From Alphaproteobacteria bacterium (lineage in GTDB: Bacteria; Pseudomonadota; Alphaproteobacteria; MPNO01; UBA830), in the NCBI GenBank assembly GCA_022822405.1, contig JAJEBT010000168.1:97996-161995 (forward strand): a DNA stretch of 64,000 bases, in the 5' to 3' direction. Each line of letters begins with the position of its first letter. Position 1 is the first letter of the stretch. Positions 1-8,873 of this stretch are shown piece after piece. The notes beneath the pieces are model-generated. The model saw only the letters and a list, made by a program, of their open reading frames with translations. It did not search any database and was not told where the DNA came from. The position numbers and the translations under genes were made by a program.

Positions 1-613
1 TGTGCCTCACCGCTTCCAGGAAAGCGCCGGGCTTGCCGGCCGCGAGGCTGTCGAGCAGCAGGAAACCGGTGAGGCGGGGGACCGTCATGTCCGGCGGCAA
101 GCGGCCGGCAAAGGGCAGCAGGTTCAGCGTGACGCCGAAGACGAGGATCAGGAAGAGCGCCCACAGGAAGTCCGGAATCGACATCATCAGAGTGCTGCCG
201 ACATCGGCGGCCTGCTCGGCCGGGCGCCCGCGCAGCCGGAACAGGAGAACTCCGCCGGGCAGGCCGATCAGCGTGGCGAACAGCGCGCCGAAGGCAGCAA
301 GTTCGATCGTCGCCGGCAACGACTGCCCGATCAGCGTCGAGACCTGCTGTCCGAAGGCGATCGACTTGCCCATGTCGCCCTGGAGGAGTTGTCCGAGCCA
401 GATCACGTACTGGTGGGTCACCGGCAGGTGAAGCCCCATCTCGCGCCGCAGCGCCTCGATGTCGGCGGTCGTGGCGTTGGGCGGCACGGACATCGCGACC
501 GGATCGGCCGGAATAAGCCGCAGCACGACGAAGACGAGCAGGGAGACGAGCAGCATCAGCGGAATCGCGACAGCGATCCGGCGCACGACGATGCCGAGGA
601 TTTCGCCGCTCAT
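1..613 (-). CDS. ABC transporter permease, dipeptide/oligopeptide (DppB) type, C-terminus cut by window edge
   Basis: About 204 N-terminal residues of an inner-membrane permease, read on the minus strand and running off position 1. The start MSGEILGIVVRR is followed by a long first membrane segment (IPLMLLVSLLVFVVLRLIP) and then by PADP, the N-terminal pattern of the DppB/OppB family. Later hydrophobic stretches (around residues 100-125 and 140-165) fit further helices. It would form half of the channel that imports peptides or peptide-like solutes delivered by a periplasmic binding protein. That protein is encoded just upstream in transcription order at 726-2252. The partner permease and ATPases must lie outside the window. 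The Shine-Dalgarno sequence is weak. The family call is firm; the substrate is not known. Confidence 0.85.
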   Translation of the reverse strand, partial: MSGEILGIVVRRIAVAIPLMLLVSLLVFVVLRLIPADPVAMSVPPNATTADIEALRREMGLHLPVTHQYVIWLGQLLQGDMGKSIAFGQQVSTLIGQSLPATIELAAFGALFATLIGLPGGVLLFRLRGRPAEQAADVGSTLMMSIPDFLWALFLILVFGVTLNLLPFAGRLPPDMTVPRLTGFLLLDSLAAGKPGAFLEAVRH

Positions 614-725
614 CGCACGGTACTGCCGCCCGGGCGGCGCGGCGCGCGGGCAGCAGCGATATGGCGGGTGAGCGCCGGCAACGCGGCGGCCACCGGGGCC
701 GCGCGCATTGCCGGCGCTTCAGGAG

Positions 726-2252
726 TTATTTCCAGGACCACTTATGCGGCAGCACCCAGCCATTGTTGTACTGCACCACCTGCAGATTGGTCTTGTTCAC
801 CCAGGTGGTCACGGACTGCAGGAGCGGCATGACGGCGCCCTGCTGGGACGCGTACACGGCGACATCCTTGTAGCCCGCGATGCGCTTGTCGTAATCGACC
901 ACACCGAACAGCTTCATCACCCGGCCGCCGACATCCATGTCCTTCCAGGCGGAGAACGGCAGCTTCGGATGCATGAGGTAGCCGGTGAACATCTCCGGGT
1001 CGCCGACCGCGTTGTCCCAGCTGTAGAGCGTCGCCTCAGGCAGCTTGTTGCCGCGATTGAGCTCGAAATATTTCGGCTGCTCGATCACCTGCAGCGCGGC
1101 CTCGATGCCGACCTTCTTCCACATGGAAACCACCGCCCTGGCGATGTCGTAATCGCCGGGGAACACGCCGTTGAAGGAAGCCATGCCGACCTTGATCGGC
1201 TTTTCCGGGCTGAAGCCGGACTTGGCCAGCAGGGCCTTCGACTTGGCCGGGTCGTAAGGGAATTCGAAATCCTTCACGTATCCCGGCGTGCCCGGCGGCG
1301 CGACGACCGACAGCGGCACCGCCTTGCCGGCGAAGAGCGCCTTCGAGATCGCCTTCTTGTTGATCGCGTGATGCGCAGCGAGGCGGACGTTCTGGTCGGC
1401 GAAGGCGCGGTCGCTCCGGATCTGGAGCAGGATCACGCGCGAGATCGGGAAGATCCTGCCGCTCAGCGCCGCCATCTTCCCGAGCCGGTCGACCTCGCGG
1501 ATCGGCACGTCCGGCGCGAAATCGACGCGGCCGGACTGGATCGCCGCGACGCGGGCCGAGGAATCCTTGATGATCAGCACGGTCACCTTGCGGATCTTCG
1601 GTTTCGGCCCCCAGTACTTGTCGAAGGCTTCGAGCACGATGCGCGAATTGCGCTGGTAGTCCACCACCCGGTAGGGCCCGCTGCCCAGCGGCTGGCTGGC
1701 GAAGCCCTCGACGCCGACCTTGGAGACGTGATGCTTCGGCACCACGTAGTTGGCGAGGAATGCCAGCCACGGGAGCGCGGTCGGCATCGGCTTGTTCAGC
1801 TTGATGACGGCGCGGGTGGCGCTCGGCGTCTCGATGTCCTCGACGTTCCGCCAGATGCGCGCCAGGTCGATCTTGTGCCCGGCCTTGCCGCGCTCGAGGA
1901 AGGTGTACTTGATGTCGGCCGAGGTCACCTTGGCGCCGTCGTGCCAGTAGGCGTCGTCGCGGATGTCGAGCATCACCGTCTTGCCGTCCTCCGACAGCGA
2001 CCACTTGGTGACCAGCGCAGCCTCGAGCTTCATGTCCGGCGTCTGCGTAAGCGGCTGGTCGTAGACCATCTTGAAAAGCGATTGCAGGGCAGGATTGGTC
2101 CGCCGGTTCGGATCCCAGGTTTGGGGATCGACCGGCCAGGCGATCACTACGCTGTCCTTGGCGGCCGCGACTTGCGGGGCCAGCGGCAGCGCTGCCGCCA
2201 GGACGACCGCGGCGCCGGCGGCCACCCCGGCGATCCAGTTGCGTCTGTGCAT
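726..2252 (-). CDS. ABC transporter substrate-binding protein, family 5 (peptide/nickel type)
   Basis: A 508-residue periplasmic solute-binding protein of the SBP_bac_5 family, which captures oligopeptides or similar solutes. The start MHRRNWIAGVAAGAA at 2252 is preferred over an in-frame upstream codon because a strong GGAGGA lies 8 nt before it and because it opens a signal peptide ending near AQVAAA. After cleavage come WPVDPQTWDP, the WSLSEDGKT segment and the AKVTSADIKYTF block typical of the family. The permease gene at 1-613 follows on the same strand, so the two likely share an operon. The amidase at 2335-3855 precedes it by 82 nt, which hints that the imported solute may be an amide or peptide that is hydrolysed inside the cell. 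Confidence 0.9.
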   Translation of the reverse strand: MHRRNWIAGVAAGAAVVLAAALPLAPQVAAAKDSVVIAWPVDPQTWDPNRRTNPALQSLFKMVYDQPLTQTPDMKLEAALVTKWSLSEDGKTVMLDIRDDAYWHDGAKVTSADIKYTFLERGKAGHKIDLARIWRNVEDIETPSATRAVIKLNKPMPTALPWLAFLANYVVPKHHVSKVGVEGFASQPLGSGPYRVVDYQRNSRIVLEAFDKYWGPKPKIRKVTVLIIKDSSARVAAIQSGRVDFAPDVPIREVDRLGKMAALSGRIFPISRVILLQIRSDRAFADQNVRLAAHHAINKKAISKALFAGKAVPLSVVAPPGTPGYVKDFEFPYDPAKSKALLAKSGFSPEKPIKVGMASFNGVFPGDYDIARAVVSMWKKVGIEAALQVIEQPKYFELNRGNKLPEATLYSWDNAVGDPEMFTGYLMHPKLPFSAWKDMDVGGRVMKLFGVVDYDKRIAGYKDVAVYASQQGAVMPLLQSVTTWVNKTNLQVVQYNNGWVLPHKWSWK

Positions 2253-2334
2253 GAGTCCGTCCTCCGTGTGCGATAAAGAGTGAATCAATTGCGCCAGCGT
2301 ACCCGCATCAGGCGGTACGGCACAAATGCGGCGC

Positions 2335-3855
2335 TCAGCAGGATTTCCAGTCGACCTCCCGTTCGAAGGCGTGGGCGGCGCGATAGAGTGTCATCTCGTC
2401 GAAATGGCGCCCGGTCAGCATCATGCCCACCGGCAGGCCGTCGCGCATCGCGCAGGGGAGGCTGACCGACGGGTGACCGGTGCAGTCGATCGGCGCGGTG
2501 TTCGGGATCGGGGTGAAGCCCGGCACCATGTCCTCGGCGCGGGTCGGGTTTTCGGGCGGCAGCTTCGATCCCTTGATGGGAGAGGTCGGCATCAGCAGGA
2601 TATCCACCTCCTCGAGCGCGCTGTCGTAGGCCGCGCGCAGCAGCCGGCTCAGGTTCTGCGCCTTGGCGTAGTAGCGGCCGTGATGGACGGTGCGCATGTG
2701 TTCGGCGCACAACATGCCCAGCTTGAAGATCTCCGAGAACATGTTGGATTTCGACTGCCAGCCGTTCAGCTTCTCGAGCAGGCTCGGCAGGTAGGCGCCC
2801 TTCCAGTTGTGGCCATTGCCGAGCCCCTTGAGGATCTGCTCGTAGGCGCCCTCGACGGCGATGGGCACCCAGACCGACATGCCGAGTTCGCGGTGGGCCG
2901 GCACCGAAATCTCGGTGACCGTCGCGCCCAGCCGGGCGAAGACCTGCGCCGCGGCGCGCACCGCCTCGTCGACGTCGGCCTCGCTGTCGGGAAAGCCGAA
3001 ACCCTCGCGCAGGATGCCGATGCGCAGCCCGTCGGCGGGCTGGTCGAGAGCCTTCGTGTATCGCGCCGTACGCGGCGCGTACTGGCGCGGATCGAGGCCG
3101 TCCTCGCCTGCCAGCACCTCCAGAAAGAGCGCGTTGTCCGCAACCGTCCGGGACATGGGGCCGAGATGGTCGAGCGTCATCTCGATCGACGCCGCCCCCG
3201 TGTAGGGCACCAGGCCCCAGGTCGGCTTCATGCCGACAAGGCCGCAGAAGGATGCCGGTTCCCGGACCGAGCCGCCCTGGTCGCTGCCGATGGCGAGATC
3301 GACCTCGCCGGCCGCGAGCAGCGCCGCACAGCCCGACGAGGAACCGCCCGGCGTGTATTCGGGGTTCAGCGGGTTGAGGGTGGTCTTGGCGGCATTGGTG
3401 TGGCTGCTGCCGGAATAGCAGAAATACTCGCAGTGGGCCTTGCCGAGGATGGTGCCGCCGGCATCGAGGGTGCGGGTCACCACGGTGGCATCGACTTCCG
3501 GGACGTAGCCCTGGAGCACCGAAGCGCCGTTCATCATCGGCAGGCCGGCGATGCAGATGTTGTCCTTGATCGCCACCGTCTTGCCGCTCAGCTTTCCGCG
3601 CCTGCTGCCCTTTATGGTCGATTTGACATACCAGGCGCGCAGCGGGTCTTCGGCATCGGTCGGGAAGTGTCCGGCGGTGCGCGGGTATTTCACCGGCGGC
3701 AGATTGTCCGGCAGACGGTCGAGCGGCCGGTAATAGGTCTCGACGGTGCCGCGGACCATCTCGGTGAATTCATCCAGATCTGCCGGATCGAGCGACAGGC
3801 CGAGGACCTCCGCCGCGCGCGCGACCTGGTCCCGGGTAGGCGATTTGGCCGTCAT
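2335..3855 (-). CDS. amidase signature family hydrolase
   Basis: A 506-residue cytoplasmic amidase that hydrolyses a carboxamide to acid and ammonia through the Ser-cisSer-Lys mechanism. The triad can be read directly: Lys97 in AIKDNIC, Ser172 in the glycine/serine run GGSSSG, and nucleophile Ser196 in GSDQGGSVREPA. The glutamine in GSDQGGS resembles the nitrile-hydratase-associated and wide-spectrum amidases rather than GatA, which normally has GSDTGGS; no gatB or gatC is nearby. About 90 residues precede the catalytic core. The gene is co-directional with engB upstream and with the peptide-type binding protein downstream. The family is certain; the substrate is open. Confidence 0.9.
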   Translation of the reverse strand: MTAKSPTRDQVARAAEVLGLSLDPADLDEFTEMVRGTVETYYRPLDRLPDNLPPVKYPRTAGHFPTDAEDPLRAWYVKSTIKGSRRGKLSGKTVAIKDNICIAGLPMMNGASVLQGYVPEVDATVVTRTLDAGGTILGKAHCEYFCYSGSSHTNAAKTTLNPLNPEYTPGGSSSGCAALLAAGEVDLAIGSDQGGSVREPASFCGLVGMKPTWGLVPYTGAASIEMTLDHLGPMSRTVADNALFLEVLAGEDGLDPRQYAPRTARYTKALDQPADGLRIGILREGFGFPDSEADVDEAVRAAAQVFARLGATVTEISVPAHRELGMSVWVPIAVEGAYEQILKGLGNGHNWKGAYLPSLLEKLNGWQSKSNMFSEIFKLGMLCAEHMRTVHHGRYYAKAQNLSRLLRAAYDSALEEVDILLMPTSPIKGSKLPPENPTRAEDMVPGFTPIPNTAPIDCTGHPSVSLPCAMRDGLPVGMMLTGRHFDEMTLYRAAHAFEREVDWKSC

Positions 3856-3942
3856 CTGGAACCGTCCTCCATTCTTCCCGGCGCCTCTTCGTCATTGTTG
3901 CAGAAACGCGCCGTACTGGCGAACCCGCCATGGGCGGGGGTG

Positions 3943-4602
3943 CTATCCGGTCGCCGCCAGAAGCGCCAGTTCCGCGCGCAGATCCGCCATGCTTTCGGGC
4001 CGGAGGGCGCTTGTCCGCTGGATGTGGGGATGGGCCGCGACGTGCCGCCCGATCCGGGTGGACACGCCGGACTCGATCTGCTGGAGCTCGCCGGGCCGGA
4101 CCTTGTCGCATTTCGTGAGGACGATCTGGTACGACACCGCAGCGTCGTCGAGCCGCCGCATGACATCCTCGTCGGAGTCCTTGATGCCGTGGCGGGCATC
4201 GATGAGAAGACAGACCCGGCGCAGCGTCGGACGGCCGCGCAGATAGGCGAAGATCAGCTTCGTCCAGTTCCGGATCTCGGATTTCGACGCCCGGGCGTAG
4301 CCGTAACCGGGAAGGTCGGCAAGCATGAGCGCTTCGCGGAGCCGAAAGAAGTTCACCTGGCGCGTCCGCCCCGGCGTGTTCGAGATCCGCGCCAGCGCGC
4401 GGCGCCCCGTGAGGGCGTTGATCAGGCTCGACTTGCCGACATTCGAGCGTCCGGCGAACGCCACCTCGGGCAGCGCCGCCTCGGGAAGGCCCGCATAGTC
4501 CGCGGCGCCGGCGACAAAGACGCAGTCCTGCGCGAACAGCCAGCGCCCGCGCTCGATGGCGTCTGCATCAAAACCGCTCTGCTGCGACCCGTCACCGGTC
4601 AT
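3943..4602 (-). CDS. engB: ribosome biogenesis GTP-binding protein YihA/YsxC (EngB)
   Basis: A 219-residue TRAFAC GTPase needed for late assembly of the large ribosomal subunit. Visible motifs are G1 GRSNVGKSS (residues 51-59), the NTPGRT switch region near 75-80, G3 DLPGYG (96-101) and G4 TKCD (163-166). The GYGYA stretch after G3 is characteristic of EngB. It lies downstream of yidC with a 45-nt gap, the usual alphaproteobacterial order rpmH-rnpA-yidD-yidC-engB. In many relatives argB follows; here an amidase does. Confidence 0.96.
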   Translation of the reverse strand: MTGDGSQQSGFDADAIERGRWLFAQDCVFVAGAADYAGLPEAALPEVAFAGRSNVGKSSLINALTGRRALARISNTPGRTRQVNFFRLREALMLADLPGYGYARASKSEIRNWTKLIFAYLRGRPTLRRVCLLIDARHGIKDSDEDVMRRLDDAAVSYQIVLTKCDKVRPGELQQIESGVSTRIGRHVAAHPHIQRTSALRPESMADLRAELALLAATG

Positions 4603-4647
4603 GTTGCCCGTCCCGCCCGTTCACGGCAGCCGGAGTCCGGTTCCGGC

Positions 4648-6597
4648 CTATCGGCGGCGGCGCTGGCGCCGCGTCTTCCGGCGGTTCTGGCTCTTGGGTT
4701 GCGCAGCCTCGGCAGCCGCGGGCGCAGCACCGCCGTCCGCCTTTGCCGACGTCTTCTCTGCGGCCTCCGCAGCCTCCGTGCCCTTGCCGCGCCCGCCGCG
4801 CGGCGGCGCAGTGGGCTGGGACGCGCTCACGAGCTCGCCGGACGCCTTGACCCCCATCTGGCGCATGATCAGCCATTGCTGGGCGATCGACAGAAGGTTG
4901 TTCCAGGCCCAGTAGATCACCAGCCCGGCCGGGAAGCTTCCGAGCAGGAACGTGAAGACGATGGGGAGCAGCATGAAGATCTTCTGCTGCATCGGATCCG
5001 CCGGCTGCGGGTTGAGCTTCTGCTGCAGGTACATCGTACTGCCCATGATGATGGGCCAGATACCGATATTGACGATGATCAACGCCTGGGGGACGTCCCA
5101 CGGAACCAGACCGAACAGGGTCAGGATGCCCAGGGGATCGGGGGCCGAGAGATCCTGTATCCAGCCGAAGAACGGAGCATGGCGCATCTCGATGGTGACG
5201 AACAGCACCTTGTAGAGGGCGAAGAACACCGGGATCTGTATCAGGATGGGGAAGCAGCCCGACATCGGGTTTGCTCCCTCCTTCTTGTACAGCTCCATCA
5301 TCGCCTGCTGCTGGCGTTGGCGGTCTTCCTTGAAGCGTTCGCGGATCTCCATCATCTTGGGCTGCAGCGTCTTGAGCCGGCTCATCGAGCGATAGGACTT
5401 GTTGGCCAGCGGGAAGAAGAAGATCTTGATGATGACGGTCAGGAGCAGGATCGCGAGCCCGAAATTGCCCAGCATCCTGTAGAAATACTCGATGACGTAG
5501 AAGATCGGCTTGGTCAGGAAGTAGAACCACCCGAAATCCACCAGGCGGTCGAATCGCGGGATCCCCAGCTCCTCTTCATAGGCGTCGAGGACGAGCACCT
5601 CCTTCGCGCCGGCGAACAGGCGCGCCGGAAATTCCGCCGCCTCCCCGGGGGCCACCGTCAGCGCCGCCGCCAGGAAGTCCGCCTGGTACTTGTCGGTCTG
5701 CTGCGGCGCGGTATGCACGAACCGGCTGGTGTTGGCGGCCTTCTGGTCCGGGATCAGCGCCGTCGCGAAATACTTGGCGGTGATGCCGAGCCAGCCGCCC
5801 GTCGCCGCGATCCTGATCTGGCCGCCGTCCTCGTCCTGGACATCGTCGTAATCGACCTCCTTCAGCTGGTTGTCGAACACGCCGATCAGGCCCTCGTGCA
5901 GGATCCAGAAACCCGACGTCTCCGGCGTCCCCGTCATCGAGATCAGCCCGTAGGGGCTGACCGAGACGGAGCCCGCGCTGGCGTTGCGGACGCGCTGCAC
6001 GACGGAGAACATGAAATCGCGGTCGATGGAGATCACCTGGCTGAACTCGACACCGGCGGGGCTCGTCCAGGTCAGCGTCACCGGCCTGTCGGGCGTCAGT
6101 TCCGCCCGGTCCGCCTGCCACACCGTCTCGGGGCCCGGGACCTCGAGCCCGGGCGTCGCGGCGACCCAGCCGAACCGCGCGAAATACGGCTTCTCGGTAT
6201 CGGGCGGCGACAGCAGGATGATGCGGGGGCTGTCTTCCTCCACCTCCTGGCGGTATCCGATCAGGGTGAGATCGTCGATGAGCGCGCCTTCCAGGCGTAT
6301 GGACCCGGTCACCCGGTCGGTGCGGATCCGCACCCGGGGCGCCCCTTCGAGCACGTCCTCGCGGCGCGGCGCCTGCACCACGGGCGCGCCGGCCACCGGA
6401 GCACCAGCCGTCGGCGGCGGGGCCTGCGCGGCAGGCGGGGTGACGCCGGCGGCGGGCGGCGGGGCGGCGGCACGCTCGGCCTCTGCCTGGCGCCGCGCCT
6501 GTTCCTGCTCGATCCTCGGCGCCTCGATGAAGACCTGCCAGCCCAGCAGGATGGCGACGGAAAACGCGATCGCGGCGATGAGATTGCGCTGGTCCAT
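4648..6597 (-). CDS. yidC: membrane protein insertase YidC
   Basis: A 649-residue inner-membrane insertase that places proteins in the membrane alone or with Sec. The N-terminal helix (AAIAFSVAILLGWQVF) anchors it. An Ala/Pro-rich linker (about residues 35-80) leads to the large periplasmic beta domain (about 90-370). The conserved core of five helices follows, with the family blocks FYFLTKPIFY, NFGLAILLLT and PVFFALYKVLF, and then the cytoplasmic hairpin with MKTLQPKM-like sequence. The C-terminal tail is very basic (KTRRQRRRR), as expected for ribosome contact. It is longer than the E. coli protein, mainly through the linker. It starts 6 nt after yidD stops, which indicates coupled translation. 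Confidence 0.97.
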   Translation of the reverse strand: MDQRNLIAAIAFSVAILLGWQVFIEAPRIEQEQARRQAEAERAAAPPPAAGVTPPAAQAPPPTAGAPVAGAPVVQAPRREDVLEGAPRVRIRTDRVTGSIRLEGALIDDLTLIGYRQEVEEDSPRIILLSPPDTEKPYFARFGWVAATPGLEVPGPETVWQADRAELTPDRPVTLTWTSPAGVEFSQVISIDRDFMFSVVQRVRNASAGSVSVSPYGLISMTGTPETSGFWILHEGLIGVFDNQLKEVDYDDVQDEDGGQIRIAATGGWLGITAKYFATALIPDQKAANTSRFVHTAPQQTDKYQADFLAAALTVAPGEAAEFPARLFAGAKEVLVLDAYEEELGIPRFDRLVDFGWFYFLTKPIFYVIEYFYRMLGNFGLAILLLTVIIKIFFFPLANKSYRSMSRLKTLQPKMMEIRERFKEDRQRQQQAMMELYKKEGANPMSGCFPILIQIPVFFALYKVLFVTIEMRHAPFFGWIQDLSAPDPLGILTLFGLVPWDVPQALIIVNIGIWPIIMGSTMYLQQKLNPQPADPMQQKIFMLLPIVFTFLLGSFPAGLVIYWAWNNLLSIAQQWLIMRQMGVKASGELVSASQPTAPPRGGRGKGTEAAEAAEKTSAKADGGAAPAAAEAAQPKSQNRRKTRRQRRRR

Positions 6598-6603
6598 GAC
6601 CGC

Positions 6604-6885
6604 CTATCTCCGCGCCGGGGGAACCGGGTCGAAACCCTGCCCGCCCCAGGGGTGGCAGCGCGCAATGCGGGCCAGCGCCATGGCCCCGCCGCGGAACGGG
6701 CCGTGGGCCTTGAGGGCCTCGATCGCATAGCCCGAGCAGGTCGGGTGGAAGCGGCAGGACGGAGGCAGCACCGGCGAGACGAGAAGCCGGTAGCCCTTGA
6801 CCAGCCACACCAGGAGACCGGTCGCGAACCGGCGCAGCGATGCCGCCGCGCACACCATCATGCCTGAGCGCCGCGTTCCGGCCAT
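6604..6885 (-). CDS. yidD: membrane protein insertion efficiency factor YidD
   Basis: A 93-residue small basic protein that assists YidC-dependent insertion. The YidD core is clear: [15 protein letters not shown], then [15 protein letters not shown] and [17 protein letters not shown]. The start at 6885 (MAGTRRSG) is chosen because it lies one base after the rnpA stop codon. A longer reading would overlap rnpA by 48 nt. The gene sits between rnpA and yidC, its conserved place. Confidence 0.94.
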   Translation of the reverse strand: MAGTRRSGMMVCAAASLRRFATGLLVWLVKGYRLLVSPVLPPSCRFHPTCSGYAIEALKAHGPFRGGAMALARIARCHPWGGQGFDPVPPARR

Positions 6886-6886
6886 C

Positions 6887-7243
6887 TCACGATTCCCTTG
6901 CCGCGCCGAGCCGGCGCAGGCCGGTCTCGACATCCCGCTCCAGCGCGTCGAACCGCCGGCCCGCCGACGCCTTGCGGCCGATCAGCACATAGTCGTGCCC
7001 GTCGGCGGCGGCACGCGGCAGGACCTTCTCGGCCACTGCGCGCAGACGGCGGCGCACCCGGTTGCGCGCCACCGCGTTGCCGACCCGCCGGCTCACGGTC
7101 AGGCCGTAGCGCATCGCGCCCCGGGACGAACGGTCATGGGGCGGCTGTGCCGCGACCTGCAGCACGACTCCCGGCATGGCGCATTTCCTGTTGCCTGCAG
7201 CAACGCGAAGAAACTGCCGACGGGTCCTGAGGCGCTCAAGCAC
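6887..7243 (-). CDS. rnpA: ribonuclease P protein component
   Basis: A 118-residue basic protein subunit of RNase P, which helps the catalytic RNA mature the 5' ends of tRNAs. The RNR signature [13 protein letters not shown] lies at about residues 56-68, preceded by [18 protein letters not shown], the most conserved stretch. The N-terminal pattern [10 protein letters not shown] also fits. It follows rpmH by 12 nt and touches yidD. The RNA subunit gene rnpB is not in the window. Confidence 0.96.
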   Translation of the reverse strand: MLERLRTRRQFLRVAAGNRKCAMPGVVLQVAAQPPHDRSSRGAMRYGLTVSRRVGNAVARNRVRRRLRAVAEKVLPRAAADGHDYVLIGRKASAGRRFDALERDVETGLRRLGAARES

Positions 7244-7255
7244 GGCGCCGCCCGG

Positions 7256-7390
7256 TCAGGCAGAAAGACGCTTGCGACCCTTGGCGCGGCGACGGGCGAG
7301 AACCCGGCGGCCGCCGACCGTCTGCTTGCGTGCGCGGAAGCCGTGCCGGCGTTTGCGGACCAGGACACTGGGCTGAAAAGTGCGTTTCAA
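7256..7390 (-). CDS. rpmH: 50S ribosomal protein L34 (TTG start)
   Basis: A 44-codon gene encoding the standard-length L34: [17 protein letters not shown] at the N-terminus and KGRKRLSA at the C-terminus. The first codon is TTG at 7390, with no ATG or GTG in a suitable position, so gene finders that require ATG miss it. L34 is nearly invariant in length and starts with MKRTFQPS in most bacteria, which fixes the start. It is the first gene of the rpmH-rnpA-yidD-yidC-engB cluster and lies about 40 nt downstream of a predicted sigma70 promoter. Confidence 0.95.
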   Translation of the reverse strand: MKRTFQPSVLVRKRRHGFRARKQTVGGRRVLARRRAKGRKRLSA

Positions 7391-7435
7391 GGCTAAACCC
7401 CGGCTTGCGATTCGGTTTCAATGCAAGTCAGGCGC

Positions 7436-7464
7436 TGTATATAGGTTCGGCTGGCGCCGGTCAA
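7436..7464 (-). promoter_or_regulatory. predicted housekeeping promoter of the rpmH operon
   Basis: On the minus strand, TTGACC (7464-7459), a 17-nt spacer and TATACA (7441-7436). Five of six bases match the -35 consensus and four of six the -10 consensus, at ideal spacing. Transcription would start near 7429, giving a leader of about 40 nt before the rpmH TTG codon. Confidence 0.65.
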
Positions 7465-7491
7465 CAGCGCAGCACAGACGGGAAAACGGAA

Positions 7492-7776
7492 GTGTCCGGG
7501 CAATCCGACGGACGCGAATCCCGCCGCCCGGGCGGGACGCGAATCGTCGCCAGATCGATCGAGAGCGCCGACGGGCTGCGCTGCGTCGACGTGTTCCGGG
7601 CCGGCGACGGCCGCTACCGCTACGACGAATGGCGGCGCGACCCCGAGGATCCGGCCGGGTGGCGTCCGACGGGCGCCGCCGGCACGGCCGCCTTCGACAC
7701 GCTCGACGATGCCGTCAGCGCGGCCGAACGGCAGTTCGGCTGGCTCCGGCAACCCGGCGGGCGGGCCGCGCGATGA
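7492..7776 (+). CDS. small conserved-looking protein of unknown function
   Basis: A 94-residue soluble, acidic/aromatic protein with no signal peptide or membrane segment. It starts at a GTG preceded by a purine-rich GGAAAACGGA, and it diverges from rpmH. The middle reads DGLRCVDVFRAGDGRYRYDEWRRD, with WRPTG later and a C-terminal helix (DDAVSAAERQFGWLRQ). The pattern of alternating Tyr/Trp/Arg residues and the coding-like third-base G+C support a real gene. I do not recognise a named family. It ends 21 nt before the convergent DMT transporter. Confidence 0.6.
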   Translation: MSGQSDGRESRRPGGTRIVARSIESADGLRCVDVFRAGDGRYRYDEWRRDPEDPAGWRPTGAAGTAAFDTLDDAVSAAERQFGWLRQPGGRAAR

Positions 7777-7797
7777 GGCGCCGCGCCGCAGTCCGGT

Positions 7798-8718
7798 TCA
7801 GCCGGGCGGGCGGCTGCCGGCGGCATCCCGCCGCTGGGCCGACGCCGCCTCGGCACGGGCCAGCAGGCCCGTGGACCCGACGATGATCAGCGCGCCGACA
7901 ACGGTCCAGACATCGGGAACCTCACCGAAGATCAACAGTCCGAGAAGAGCGGCGAAGATCAGCCGGACATATTCCACCGGCCCGATGACGCTGGCCTCGC
8001 CGACCGCGAAGCCGCGGATGAACCCGACCATCCCGAGCGTCGTCAGGACGCCGATGGCGCCTGCCATGCCCCAGTGATGGATGGTCGGAGGCGTCTGCCA
8101 GAGCCAGATGGTCGGGGCGAGGAACACCAGCGCGCCGCCGCACTGGTAGAAGAAGAGGATCCGGTTCGGCGGTTCCGTGGTCGCCATCATCCGTATCATG
8201 ACGTTGGCCACCGCGAACATGCAGGCGGCCCCGATCGCGATCAGCGCCACCGGGTCGATCTCCCCGCCCGGGCGCACCATGATGATGACGCCGACGAAGC
8301 CGGCCGCGGTCGCCGTCCAGCGCCGCCCGCCCACGATCTCGCGGAGCACGATCACGGCGACCACCGTCGTGAACAGGATGCGCGAGAAGGCCAGCGCCGT
8401 GGCATCCGCCAGCGGCAGGTGCACGACCGCCGTGAAGACGCCGACCTGAGCGATGCAGGCGACAACGAGACGGGCGCCGTGGATTCCGGGACGGTTCGTC
8501 TTCAGCGCCGGCAGCCCCATGCGCAGGAAGATCGGCATCATTATGAGAAAGCCCAGCGAATAGCGGAAGAACGCCAGCTGGAACGGCGTCATGGTCTGGC
8601 CGAGCGACTTGACCATGACATCGTTGGCGGCAAAGGAGAGCGTGCCCATCAGGATCCACAGGATTCCCCGCAGATTGGGTGGCAGCCGGAGCCATGTCGC
8701 GGAGATGCGGCCAGACAC
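7798..8718 (-). CDS. DMT-superfamily (EamA/RhaT) transporter
   Basis: A 306-residue inner-membrane carrier with ten predicted helices in two EamA repeats. The first repeat includes ILWILMGTLSFAANDVMVK and FFRYSLGFLIMMPIF; the second includes IAIGAACMFAVANVMIRMM and ends in VVGALIIVGSTGLLARAEA. The GTG start at 8718 gives the usual length. Further upstream codons would add about 130 low-complexity residues with no family similarity. Members export or import amino acids, nucleosides or drugs; nothing here shows the substrate. It is convergent with the small gene at 7492-7776 and divergent from the channel gene at 8874. Confidence 0.85.
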   Translation of the reverse strand: MSGRISATWLRLPPNLRGILWILMGTLSFAANDVMVKSLGQTMTPFQLAFFRYSLGFLIMMPIFLRMGLPALKTNRPGIHGARLVVACIAQVGVFTAVVHLPLADATALAFSRILFTTVVAVIVLREIVGGRRWTATAAGFVGVIIMVRPGGEIDPVALIAIGAACMFAVANVMIRMMATTEPPNRILFFYQCGGALVFLAPTIWLWQTPPTIHHWGMAGAIGVLTTLGMVGFIRGFAVGEASVIGPVEYVRLIFAALLGLLIFGEVPDVWTVVGALIIVGSTGLLARAEAASAQRRDAAGSRPPG

Positions 8719-8873
8719 GGAAGAACGATCCTGTTGTTGTGGAGCGCAGGGCGCACCGCCTCGACACGTGCCGGCAGGGCCGCAGGCGACAACGCGGCGG
8801 CACGGCCGGATCATGTGACACGGCGACGCGGAGCATATAGGCTTTCGCATCGCTCGACCAAGCCCCGGGGGCC

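Noticed and set aside
2326..6867. A 1513-codon open frame on plus across the engB-yidC region
   Set aside because: It is antisense to amidase, engB, yidC and yidD, which are certain genes. It is rich in Arg/Gly/His, as expected of a shadow frame in GC-rich DNA, and has no family motif.
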